This document shows, piece after piece, positions 43,891 through 52,603 of a stretch of 64,000 nt of DNA; the stretch's first letter is position 1, and every line of letters starts with the position of its first letter. The DNA lies in the NCBI RefSeq assembly GCF_006874645.1, contig NZ_CP030082.1:2914001-2978000 (forward strand). Reading direction: 5' to 3'. The position numbers and the translations under genes are program-made. Source of the stretch: Bdellovibrio sp. ZAP7 (GTDB taxonomy: Bacteria; Bdellovibrionota; Bdellovibrionia; Bdellovibrionales; Bdellovibrionaceae). Below the pieces are notes generated by a model that worked only from the letters and a program-made list of their open reading frames with translations, made no database searches and was not told the DNA's origin.

Positions 43891-45618
43891 TTAGTACGCG
43901 GATAGACGACGAGTGCCCGTTTGTAAGAAACGAACGATGTCCACGTCAGGGGGATTGGCGATGCCGACTCCTGGTTTTGGACCGGTTAACTCGCCCAGCG
44001 AGTAATCCATGCGGGTGTCGTAAGTACGCTCGTACTGATTGCGCAGCCAGCGTTCGGCGTTGTACCAGGCGCGTTTGTTTTGGTTGTCGGGGCAGGATGC
44101 TAACTCTGACGATGATTTAGCTCCCCAGCGCAACTCTGCGCAGTGGTAGGGGTCGAAGCTCATGTCGAAGACTCTTTGGCGAGCTTGTTCTAAATTCATG
44201 GTCACAGCTTGGCCGCGACTGTTTGTATATGAGAACTGACATGCACCTGCATCGCGATTGTAAATCGCTAGCAAATCGCCTCGCAGATTATTTCCGCGAT
44301 ACACGATCGTTGGATCACCCACCTGATAGCGTTGAACCATGCTGCGAGTTTGTGCGAGCAAGTTCATGAACGAAACTTTCAGGCGCGCATCACGGGATGG
44401 CGAAGCGAACTGTTCCCACTCCCCTGTTGTACCGAAAATATTTTGTGGAAGACGGTCCGGATGAGGTTTATTTTGCACGCCCGAACGCAAAGCCACGTCG
44501 ACCGCTTGCACACGATCTTTTAAATTCACGCACAGGTCAGCCACCATGCTTTGCATGTCTTGCAACGGATCGATACGCAATTCACCGTTCGCCAGCATGA
44601 TCCGCAGGTATTCATAGTAATCCACCGCGCGACCATTATAGATGAATTGCCCCTTTGACCACTGTCCATCAGGATCAGGACGGTTTCCATAGAATTGCTC
44701 TAAGCTGTAGTATGGCAATGTGTTGTTCTTAGCTCCCAACACTCGTCCACCGATATAGGCTCCGCTGGAATCTTTTTTTGCCCCCGTCAAAGTCAAAGGA
44801 CGGAAATTTTTAAAGCCAGCACCTTGATAAGGATTGCTGCGCTCGAATTTTGGATTGTACATGCCCGATGTCAAAGTATTGTCAGGATGGGAATCGATAT
44901 AATAAATCTGCCCGTCCGTCGTCACTTTATAAACGACCGCCACGTGACCATTTGGATCATAGATAACAGTACCTGGGCGAATACTGAACCGAGTCAGCTT
45001 CACCGGATAGAAATCAGAGAACATATTACCGTCCTCGGTTCCCATCATACGAAACGTCGCCGACAAAGTCGTATTCGTGATGGTTCCGTTCAACAATGAA
45101 ACTGCATTTGGATAGCGCGAGGCCAAAATCCCAAATCCATAATCGAAATCTTCAATGTTATAGATAAAGGCTTTACGATTTCGACCATTTCCCGCAACCA
45201 CATCGAAACGCCCCGTCACGTAATTTCCAAAAGGTGTGTACCGAATGTCACCGTTATTTCCCGCCACAGGGCGAGCGTTGACTCTGCTTGCAACAGACAT
45301 CGGCAACGCATTTTTCCACGCGTAATAAGAGCGCAGATAATATGGAAGATCCGCGCAATCCGCATAGTACGCGAGACCTGAGGGGTCCGAAGAATAGTAC
45401 GGATTTGCATTACTAGTCAGACATCCTTTGACGGTGTCACACTGGCGATTCTCGACGGCAGCACCTATGCGCGCGATAAAGTTCGAGAATCCCTCTTCGT
45501 CCTGTGTTGACCACTGAGTTTTCGTTACTCTCCAATCCCGGGTAGCGTAAGGACTCCACTGCGCTTGACTCATCGCAGACATAAAAAACATCGCACCAAG
45601 GCCCAAAATCCATTTCAT
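43891..45618 (-). CDS. Secreted cysteine hydrolase-like protein (NlpC/P60-like)
   Basis: The 575-residue protein has a signal peptide (to MSQAQ). A Cys near residue 88 in YADCADLPYYLR, a His in DPNGHVAVVYKV and a following YYIDSHPD give the Cys-His-polar order of NlpC/P60-type amidases or peptidases. The remainder is Tyr/Arg-rich and not recognised. It is divergent from an L,D-transpeptidase gene with a 126-bp shared promoter region, so a cell-wall function is likely. It could be a predation-related wall hydrolase; that is inference. Confidence 0.6.
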   Translation of the reverse strand: MKWILGLGAMFFMSAMSQAQWSPYATRDWRVTKTQWSTQDEEGFSNFIARIGAAVENRQCDTVKGCLTSNANPYYSSDPSGLAYYADCADLPYYLRSYYAWKNALPMSVASRVNARPVAGNNGDIRYTPFGNYVTGRFDVVAGNGRNRKAFIYNIEDFDYGFGILASRYPNAVSLLNGTITNTTLSATFRMMGTEDGNMFSDFYPVKLTRFSIRPGTVIYDPNGHVAVVYKVTTDGQIYYIDSHPDNTLTSGMYNPKFERSNPYQGAGFKNFRPLTLTGAKKDSSGAYIGGRVLGAKNNTLPYYSLEQFYGNRPDPDGQWSKGQFIYNGRAVDYYEYLRIMLANGELRIDPLQDMQSMVADLCVNLKDRVQAVDVALRSGVQNKPHPDRLPQNIFGTTGEWEQFASPSRDARLKVSFMNLLAQTRSMVQRYQVGDPTIVYRGNNLRGDLLAIYNRDAGACQFSYTNSRGQAVTMNLEQARQRVFDMSFDPYHCAELRWGAKSSSELASCPDNQNKRAWYNAERWLRNQYERTYDTRMDYSLGELTGPKPGVGIANPPDVDIVRFLQTGTRRLSAY

Positions 45619-45685
45619 GAAACCTCCAGTTCGTGCCGCGGGGCACTTTTACAAATTCGAATTTTTTAGTCGCCCACAATCCACT

Positions 45686-45715
45686 TTGTGATATACGACG
45701 ACTCGATTTTGTAAT
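45686..45715 (+). promoter_or_regulatory. Candidate sigma-70 promoter of the secreted L,D-transpeptidase
   Basis: TTGTGA (45686-45691) and TGTAAT (45710-45715) are 18 bp apart. A start near 45722 leaves a leader of about 23 nt that carries GGGGGA before ATG 45745. Confidence 0.45.
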
Positions 45716-45744
45716 TTATGCAATTGATCTCGGGGGAACAATCC

Positions 45745-47232
45745 ATGATGAAGTTTATTGGTAAAAGTCGTGTGAACACAGCATTCTGCATGCTAGTTGC
45801 CACTTTGACGCTGAATGCATTTACAGCATCACAATCTTTCGCACAGGCGCAAATTATGGCCGTGGCGAAAAACCAATTGGTTGTTGGAAAAACTTATTTC
45901 ATCGCTGCTGATAACTTGAATCTTCGCAGCTCCAACAATACATCGTCTTCTGACAATATCGTGGGTCAACTTTCCATGAATGACGAAGTCGTTTTGGTAA
46001 ATGCTTTGGGCGAAGGCACTCCCCTTGTTCAAATCAAATTGATCAAATCGAAATCTGTTCCAAGCGACGTCGCGCCTCAATTGTTCGTTTCGAAAGACTA
46101 CTTGTCTGACAAAGTTTATGAAGCTCCGGTTTTGAAGTACTTTGTGATTCAGAACGTAGCGACCGAGAAAACTCGTGTTTACGAGCGTTGCGTAACTTAC
46201 CCAGGCTGCCCTCACAAACTTGTAATGGAAACTGATATGGTTGTGGGCCGCAACGAAGAAGGTACAAAATCAGATCGTTATGCCTACATGACCTGGTTGG
46301 GCCACGCGCGCATCTCTTCATGGGTTAAATTCTACTCTGACGGCATGCAAACTTACCCAAGCTGGTACACTGCGGGTCAGGATCTTAAATCTATTCCTAA
46401 ACCAATCTCTTCCAACTCGTCTCGCGTGATCGGTTCTCGCAAATGGTTGACGAAGCAAAATGGCAAAGACACTGTTTACGGTGCTTTTGGTTGGTATGCG
46501 GCGAAGCTTTCACCTTCTGACGATGTGAACGGTGTGAACAGCCAATGGATGCACGGAACTATTGGTTGGGGTGTAGACGGCTCTGACGCTATCGACATCA
46601 CTCGTGGTTTCTTCATGAACATGTTCTCAAACCCGGGTTCTCATGGTTGCACTCGCTTGGAAAATCGCGCGATCGCTTACCTTCGTGAAATCTTGCCTGT
46701 GGGCACAGACATTTACCGTGTTTATGCTCGTGAATCGACTCGTGAGCGCCAAACAATCCTTTCTGACGACACAGTGATTCCACTAAGCCGTTACAAAGAC
46801 GTTTATAACAACCCAGCACGTTGGGATTACATTCTGTTGACTGATGGTGCGCAAAAATCTGGTGGCTTAAGTGCTGACGCGACAAACATCATCACAAAAA
46901 ACATCCCAGTGATCCAAGGTCAAAACTTCCTTGAACAAGGTAGCTACATGGTGGACCGCTATCCAACGGCAGCTCAGTTGAACTATAAAAATTCAGCGAG
47001 CTCTGGTAAATCCGGGGACCGTTACCGTATTGACTCTGGTAAATCTAAAGAACCAACAAACTTCCGTGGTTACTTCCTGGTGGATGAGGGTCGTTTCATC
47101 GATTACCAGCATCCAAATGCGCAGGCAGTTAAAGGTAAAGTTAAAGTCAGCGGACTTCTTGATTTCAGAACTTCAGTTCCTGAAAGCTTGAAAGCAACTG
47201 GCTACCACTTCCCGCCCAACATCATCTACTAA
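45745..47232 (+). CDS. Secreted L,D-transpeptidase-like protein with SH3b-type domain
   Basis: The 495-residue protein has a signal peptide (to SFAQA), an SH3b-like domain (FIAADNLNLRSS) and a YkuD catalytic domain with WMHGTIGWG and GSHGCTRLENRAIAYLREI, the Cys being the nucleophile. It should act on peptide cross-links in peptidoglycan. ATG 45745 is supported by GGGGGA upstream; a longer frame begins at 45718. It is divergent from the NlpC/P60-like gene and followed one base after its stop by an NAD(P)-binding protein gene. Confidence 0.86.
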   Translation: MMKFIGKSRVNTAFCMLVATLTLNAFTASQSFAQAQIMAVAKNQLVVGKTYFIAADNLNLRSSNNTSSSDNIVGQLSMNDEVVLVNALGEGTPLVQIKLIKSKSVPSDVAPQLFVSKDYLSDKVYEAPVLKYFVIQNVATEKTRVYERCVTYPGCPHKLVMETDMVVGRNEEGTKSDRYAYMTWLGHARISSWVKFYSDGMQTYPSWYTAGQDLKSIPKPISSNSSRVIGSRKWLTKQNGKDTVYGAFGWYAAKLSPSDDVNGVNSQWMHGTIGWGVDGSDAIDITRGFFMNMFSNPGSHGCTRLENRAIAYLREILPVGTDIYRVYARESTRERQTILSDDTVIPLSRYKDVYNNPARWDYILLTDGAQKSGGLSADATNIITKNIPVIQGQNFLEQGSYMVDRYPTAAQLNYKNSASSGKSGDRYRIDSGKSKEPTNFRGYFLVDEGRFIDYQHPNAQAVKGKVKVSGLLDFRTSVPESLKATGYHFPPNIIY

Positions 47233-47233
47233 G

Positions 47234-47926
47234 ATGAATTTTCCCACTGACATTTGCATGACAGGCGCAACGGGGCTCGTAGGTAACGAGCTCCTTTTGC
47301 TTTTGGGGAGTATTGAACACGTAGGCCACGTCACAGTTTTGACCCGCAAGCCTTTGGGTCGCTTTCCAGCGAAAATCGAAAACATTGTTTTAGACTTTGA
47401 TAAACTGGCGACGTCTGCAGCCTCTCTTAAGGCTCATACGTTCATTTGCTGCCTGGGAACCACCATTAAAGTGGCGGGATCACAGGATGCCTTCCGCAAA
47501 GTAGATTATGACTATGTGATGGATTTCGCAAAAATCGCCGAGAAAGCCCAAGCGCAAAAGTTTCTGGTGATCTCTGCCATGGGAGCGAATGCTGAATCTT
47601 CGGTGTTTTATAACCGCGTAAAAGGCGAAATGGAGCGCGATCTTCGTAAGCTCAATATCCCGCAGATTGAAATCTTCCGCCCGTCCCTGCTATTGGGAGA
47701 GCGCAAAGAACACCGTACCGGCGAAGTACTCGCACAAAAACTAAGTCCGGTGATGAATGCTTTATTGATTGGGTCGCTTAAAAAATACAAAGCCATTGCT
47801 GCAAAAGATGTTGCAAAGGCAATGGCTCTGGCGGCTTTGAATTTTAATCAGGGACAATTCATTTACGAGTCTGACGAAATTCAAAGAATGTCAGACTCGA
47901 TCAAATCAGACGTGGGCTTGGAATAA
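47234..47926 (+). CDS. NAD(P)-binding atypical short-chain dehydrogenase-like protein
   Basis: A 230-residue Rossmann protein: GATGLVGNELL is the nucleotide-binding glycine motif, ISAMGANAESSVFYNRVKGEMERDL holds a Ser and Tyr-x3-Lys-like set (YNRVK) and IEIFRPSLLLGERKEHR follows, as in the HTATIP2/YtfG-type group. Its start follows the L,D-transpeptidase stop by one base, so it is translated in the same operon. Its 3' end overlaps ftsY by 21 bp on the opposite strand. Substrate unknown. Confidence 0.75.
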   Translation: MNFPTDICMTGATGLVGNELLLLLGSIEHVGHVTVLTRKPLGRFPAKIENIVLDFDKLATSAASLKAHTFICCLGTTIKVAGSQDAFRKVDYDYVMDFAKIAEKAQAQKFLVISAMGANAESSVFYNRVKGEMERDLRKLNIPQIEIFRPSLLLGERKEHRTGEVLAQKLSPVMNALLIGSLKKYKAIAAKDVAKAMALAALNFNQGQFIYESDEIQRMSDSIKSDVGLE

Positions 47927-49078
47927 AGAGTCCACGAACTCCTGTGCCGAGAACGTGCGCAAATCCTGAATACGCTCGCCGACACCAATCAACTTAATTG
48001 GAATCTGCAATTCTTGAGCAAGGCCGACAGCGACGCCACCTTTTGCGGTGCCGTCCATTTTCGTCAATACGGCACCTGTTAGCTCCAAAGATTTATGGAA
48101 CTCTTTGGCTTGCATCAACGCATTTTGACCCGAGTTCGCATCCAGAACGATCAATGTCTCGTGAGGTGCTTCTGGAATAACCTTCGTCATCACACGTTTC
48201 ATTTTTTTGATCTCTTCCATCAAATTCGCCTGCGTATGCAAACGACCTGCGGTATCCACGATCACCACGTCATAGTTTTGCGCTTTACCTTTGGCAACTG
48301 CATCGAAGGCCACGGCACTTGGATCTGTCACACCTTCTGGCGAGTAGATTTCCACTTGCGCACGGTCTGTCCAAACTTTCAACTGACCTCCAGCGGCCGC
48401 ACGGAATGTATCGCCCGCAGCCACCAAAACTTTTTTGCCCTCTGCCGCCAATTGCGCCGAGATTTTACCAATGGAAGTCGTTTTACCCGCACCATTCACA
48501 CCCACGATCATCAAAACCGTTGGACCACTGGTTGCGAATTGAATCTTAGACAAGATACCTGTCGTCGGAGCCGCTGAATGAGAAGCAGCAAAAATGTTTT
48601 TGATTTCTTCCTTCAGAGAATCACGAACTGTGTCGTAATCCGCGCGTTCTTTGCGGGAAAGCTTTTCATGCAAAGCACCCATCAGACGTTGCACCGTCAC
48701 CGGGCCCAAATCGCTGGTATAAAGAATTTCTTCGATATCATCGAGGTGCTGATTCGCATCACCCGATTTAAACAGATTGCGAATGCGACCGAAAAGATTT
48801 TCTTCCGTTTTTTTAAGAGCATCAGCCAAATCGACAGCTGGCAAATCAGACACGATCTGACCCGTAGAATCCAAGTGAGCCAGAACAGGTTCTTCAACTG
48901 CCATCGTCGGCATTTCACGTTTTACTTCGTGAGTAAGCGCTTCCGTTTTAGCTTCAGCTTTTTGTTCGGAACGCACGCGCTTCCAGAAACTAAAGAAAAT
49001 CACTCCAAAGATGACCGTGAAAAGAACGGCGGCAATGCCGAAGAGAACTTCAATTTGTTGTTCATGTCCTGGTGACAT
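47906..49078 (-). CDS. ftsY: Signal recognition particle receptor FtsY
   Basis: The 390-residue protein has an N-terminal membrane helix (residues 10-32), an acidic linker, an NG GTPase domain with VGVNGAGKTTS, DTAGRLHTQANL and TKMDGTAKGGVAVGLA. It docks ribosome-SRP complexes at the membrane for co-translational insertion. The N-terminal helix is an anchor found in only part of FtsY proteins. It is convergent with, and overlaps by 21 bp, the short-chain dehydrogenase-like gene. Confidence 0.95.
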   Translation of the reverse strand: MSPGHEQQIEVLFGIAAVLFTVIFGVIFFSFWKRVRSEQKAEAKTEALTHEVKREMPTMAVEEPVLAHLDSTGQIVSDLPAVDLADALKKTEENLFGRIRNLFKSGDANQHLDDIEEILYTSDLGPVTVQRLMGALHEKLSRKERADYDTVRDSLKEEIKNIFAASHSAAPTTGILSKIQFATSGPTVLMIVGVNGAGKTTSIGKISAQLAAEGKKVLVAAGDTFRAAAGGQLKVWTDRAQVEIYSPEGVTDPSAVAFDAVAKGKAQNYDVVIVDTAGRLHTQANLMEEIKKMKRVMTKVIPEAPHETLIVLDANSGQNALMQAKEFHKSLELTGAVLTKMDGTAKGGVAVGLAQELQIPIKLIGVGERIQDLRTFSAQEFVDSLFQAHV

Positions 49079-49294
49079 TTCTTCTCCTTAGAATAAGTGC
49101 CGTTTTTCTAACTCACATTTCAGGCGGAGTGAACCCATCTAGCCCTTAGCCCTGAGCGTTACTTTCTAATGCATTGCAGCGCAACTAGGAAGCCGACCAT
49201 GGCCTAGTTTTGTTAAGTATTTGTTAAAAAGAGGCCATGTTTTATCAACCGTCTCTGACTCCACACCGATGAGTTCCTCACATTGGAGGACACC

Positions 49295-50791
49295 ATGTTT
49301 AGAAAGTTTTGGTCTGGGATCCGCGGCAAATTGCTTTTCCTGGCGATACTGCCGGTCTTCGGCTCTGTGGTTCAGGCCTATCTTAGCTTGAATCGCGCCG
49401 AACGCATGAACGCATCGATTTCTGAACTGACTATAAACGTTCTTCCAACCATTGAAACCATGGCTGAAATACGAAAGGCGCGAAATGCCTCACGTCAATG
49501 GTTCTGGTCTTCCATCGTTCATGCCGCGGATGAAAAAGCCCGTATGGCAGGAATTGAAAAGGCCACAGCCGAATACAATATTCTGGTAAAAAACTTTTCG
49601 TCTTATGCAAAAGTCCCCATGGTGGGATTTGAAAAAGAAGAGTACCCAAAAATCCAATCCGTGCTTCCGGAGTACGATCAAGTCTTTAAGAGCATAGCGG
49701 AAAACATAAAAAAAGGAACGCCAGAGTCTTTAGCCGCTGCCACCTATACGATGGATCACCGCTATCTGGAAATCGGAACAATGATTGCAGCCTACTGCGA
49801 TAAAGTTGTTGGGTATTATAATAACTACGGCCACGAACAAAGTGTGAAGACAACGAAAGATTATGCCGAACTAAAGAGCGCGAACATTTGGACGTCCATT
49901 ATTTCGACGGCCATTTTATTTCTGATAACGTTTTTAATGTCGGAATATATAGTAAAACAAGTTTCTTCGGTATCGACCGATCTGACTAAAACTGGTCAAC
50001 AGGTGCGCGAATCCATTGAGCAGCTTTCTAAAGCTGGTGTGACTTTGTCTCACTCGGCAACCTCTGCTGCCGCCTCGCTGGAAGAAACTGTGGCCTCCCT
50101 TGAGGAAATGAACTCGATGGTTCAGATGAACTCAAACAATGCCCGCCAGGCAGCACAACTTTCCCAAATATCATATCAGTCTGCAGAGCGTGGCGAAAAG
50201 GAAGTGCAACTTCTGATCACCTCGATGAAGGACATCTCGCAATCCTCAAAACGCATCGAGGAAATTACAACTGTTATTGACGATATCGCCTTCCAGACAA
50301 ATCTTTTGGCGTTAAATGCTGCTGTTGAAGCCGCGCGCGCCGGAGAACAAGGTAAAGGATTCGCTGTCGTTGCTGACGCTGTTCGGGGTCTGGCACAAAG
50401 ATCCGCCTCTGCAGCAAAAGAAATTTCTAACCTGATCAAAGAAAGCGTTCATAAAATCGATTCAGGAACCCAGATCGCAGATAAATCCGGAGTGGTGCTG
50501 AGCGAGATCGTAAATTCAGTTAAAAAGGTTGCCGACATCAACACCGAAATTGCCGAAGCCAGCTCTCAACAAGCAACTGGTTTGCAACAAATAAATAAGG
50601 CGATGTCTGACCTGGATCAATCGTCGCAAAACAATGCTGCGTCGGCCGAGCAAATTGCCAGCACATCGACAGAGATTCAAAACCAAGCCACAGACGTGGA
50701 AAATGACGTGGCCCATTTAAACATCATCGTCTTAGGTCGTAGAGCCCAAGGCGTTCCTGGTCATAGAGCCGAAAGTCGAAAAGCAGCTTAG
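49295..50791 (+). CDS. Methyl-accepting chemotaxis protein
   Basis: The 498-residue chemoreceptor has two membrane helices (about residues 13-33 and 205-225) flanking a four-helix-type periplasmic sensor, then a signalling domain with the hairpin tip QTNLLALNAAVEAARAGEQG. There is no recognisable HAMP motif after TM2. ATG 49295 follows GGAGGA five bases upstream. It is monocistronic; its stop codon is inside the terminator hairpin at 50775-50804. Confidence 0.93.
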   Translation: MFRKFWSGIRGKLLFLAILPVFGSVVQAYLSLNRAERMNASISELTINVLPTIETMAEIRKARNASRQWFWSSIVHAADEKARMAGIEKATAEYNILVKNFSSYAKVPMVGFEKEEYPKIQSVLPEYDQVFKSIAENIKKGTPESLAAATYTMDHRYLEIGTMIAAYCDKVVGYYNNYGHEQSVKTTKDYAELKSANIWTSIISTAILFLITFLMSEYIVKQVSSVSTDLTKTGQQVRESIEQLSKAGVTLSHSATSAAASLEETVASLEEMNSMVQMNSNNARQAAQLSQISYQSAERGEKEVQLLITSMKDISQSSKRIEEITTVIDDIAFQTNLLALNAAVEAARAGEQGKGFAVVADAVRGLAQRSASAAKEISNLIKESVHKIDSGTQIADKSGVVLSEIVNSVKKVADINTEIAEASSQQATGLQQINKAMSDLDQSSQNNAASAEQIASTSTEIQNQATDVENDVAHLNIIVLGRRAQGVPGHRAESRKAA

Positions 50792-50804
50792 GCTGCTTTT
50801 CGAC
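50775..50804 (+). terminator. Rho-independent terminator overlapping the chemoreceptor stop codon
   Basis: GTCGAAAAGCAGC, loop TTAG, GCTGCTTTTCGAC are perfect 13-bp arms. The stop codon TAG lies in the loop (50789-50791). The T-run is internal to the stem, so termination strength is uncertain. Confidence 0.7.
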
Positions 50805-50857
50805 AGCCCTACCCCGCGAGTTTGGCCAGCCCCCTACAAACTATCTAGAATTTAGCT

Positions 50858-52558
50858 ATGGACATACCACAGCTAATTCATGACCATCCGGAGATCACGA
50901 TCTTCTTTTCGATGTTCATTGGGCACTTGATCGGTAAAATTAAAATCGGTCATTTCTCCTTGGGTTCCGTCGTCGGAACTCTGCTTACGGGACTCGTTGT
51001 TGGCGTGGCCTATGTCCCTGACATTCCCGAAGTGGTTCGCTGGGCTTTCTTTGATCTGTTTTTATTTGCGATCGGTTACTCAGTCGGCCCGCAGTTCTTT
51101 TCCAGTCTTAAAAAATCTGCCCTGCCGCAAATTATCATCTCGGTTACGGTGAATATCGGTGGACTTTTAGCCGTCATTGGCTGTGCGTGGGCAATGCGTT
51201 TTGATACGGGAACCTCTGCAGGACTTCTCTCGGGAAGTTTGACTCAGTCCGCGGCACTCGGTACCGGGATCAGTGCCATTCATGAATTGAATATTGGACC
51301 GGCTGAAAAAGATCGTCTGTCATCGAACGTTCCCGTCGCTGATGCCATGACTTATGTTTTCGGTGATATTGGTTTGATTCTATTATTGGTGGTGATCCTG
51401 CCCGCTATTTTTAAAATTGATTTAAAAAAGGAAAGTGCTGATCTGGAAGAGGCCATGCGCACAGGCAGCTCGGATGACAGTGAGAGTTTCTTTAAGATCG
51501 CCAATAAAGAAACCCTGCGCGCCTATGTGGTGACTTCGACGGACTTTATAGGAAAATCCGTCAAAGATATCGAAACCCAGTTTGTCGCCAACCGAGTTTA
51601 TATTGAGAAAGTTCAACGCGGCGGAAATCTGCAGACCGTCGCACCTGAATTGATTTTAAATCTGGGAGACATCATTACCATTGCCGGATGGCGCCCCGGT
51701 TTCATTCAAGGAGTTGAAAAAATCGGTCCCGAAATCGACAGCAACGAAATGCTTTCCGTCGATCACTCTGAGCGACAAATCTTTGTCGCAAACAAAGAAA
51801 TCGTCGGTAAAACACTTTCTGAAGTCGCCAAACAAGGTCGGGGACTCTTCCTTAAAAAAATTCTGCGCGGTCCCACCGAAATGCCTCTACTTCCAAAATT
51901 GGAATTGCATCACGGAGACATCCTATATCTGATGGGCTCCACAGAAAACTTGGATCGTGCGACCAAAATCATCGGTTTTGCTGAATCGGATCCTCATAAG
52001 TCCGACTTAGCTTTCTTGGCATTCTGCGTGTGCTTGGGCACGGTGCTGGGACTGTTATCTTTTCATGTCGGAGACATCCCATTGGGCTTGGGTTCCAGTG
52101 GTTCGATTTTGGTTGTCGGTTTAATAGCTGGTTGGGCGCAACGACGATTTCCTAAGGTCGGCCGGATTCCTGAACCCGCACAGAAACTTTTGATCGACAT
52201 CGGATTGATCGTTTTTATCGCAGTCGTGGGTTTAAAAGCGGGTCCCAATGCCGTGGATGCAATTAAAGCTGGTGGAGTTATGATGGTGGCAAAAATTCTT
52301 TTCGCAGGAGCCATTAGCACTTTAGTTGGCCCTATTCTGGGATTCTTAATGGGTCACTATATCCTTAAACAAAATCCGGCACTGACTTTAGCATCCTTAG
52401 GTGGCGCCCAAACCGCGATGCCCTCGCTGAATGCCCTACAAGACGCTTCCGAAAGCAAAATCTTAGCTCTTTCCTTTACGCTTCCCTATGCGATCGGCAA
52501 TATTCTGTTAACCTTGTGGGGCCCCGTCATTGTGGCTGTTTCCAGACTGTGGCAATAA
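50858..52558 (+). CDS. AspT/YidE-type transporter with TrkA-C domains
   Basis: The 566-residue protein has two blocks of membrane helices (about residues 15-190 and 385-565) separated by two TrkA-C-like regulatory domains (LRAYVVTSTDFIGKSVKDIE, FVANKEIVGKTLSEVAKQG). This is the layout of the aspartate:alanine exchanger family AspT and of YidE/YbjL. Motifs SGSLTQSAALGTG and ASLGGAQTAMPSLNAL mark the duplicated AAEx domains. The substrate is not known. Confidence 0.82.
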   Translation: MDIPQLIHDHPEITIFFSMFIGHLIGKIKIGHFSLGSVVGTLLTGLVVGVAYVPDIPEVVRWAFFDLFLFAIGYSVGPQFFSSLKKSALPQIIISVTVNIGGLLAVIGCAWAMRFDTGTSAGLLSGSLTQSAALGTGISAIHELNIGPAEKDRLSSNVPVADAMTYVFGDIGLILLLVVILPAIFKIDLKKESADLEEAMRTGSSDDSESFFKIANKETLRAYVVTSTDFIGKSVKDIETQFVANRVYIEKVQRGGNLQTVAPELILNLGDIITIAGWRPGFIQGVEKIGPEIDSNEMLSVDHSERQIFVANKEIVGKTLSEVAKQGRGLFLKKILRGPTEMPLLPKLELHHGDILYLMGSTENLDRATKIIGFAESDPHKSDLAFLAFCVCLGTVLGLLSFHVGDIPLGLGSSGSILVVGLIAGWAQRRFPKVGRIPEPAQKLLIDIGLIVFIAVVGLKAGPNAVDAIKAGGVMMVAKILFAGAISTLVGPILGFLMGHYILKQNPALTLASLGGAQTAMPSLNALQDASESKILALSFTLPYAIGNILLTLWGPVIVAVSRLWQ

Positions 52559-52603
52559 AATGTTTGCAGGAATGCTTTGCCAGGTATCGCTCAATGAATT
52601 GAA

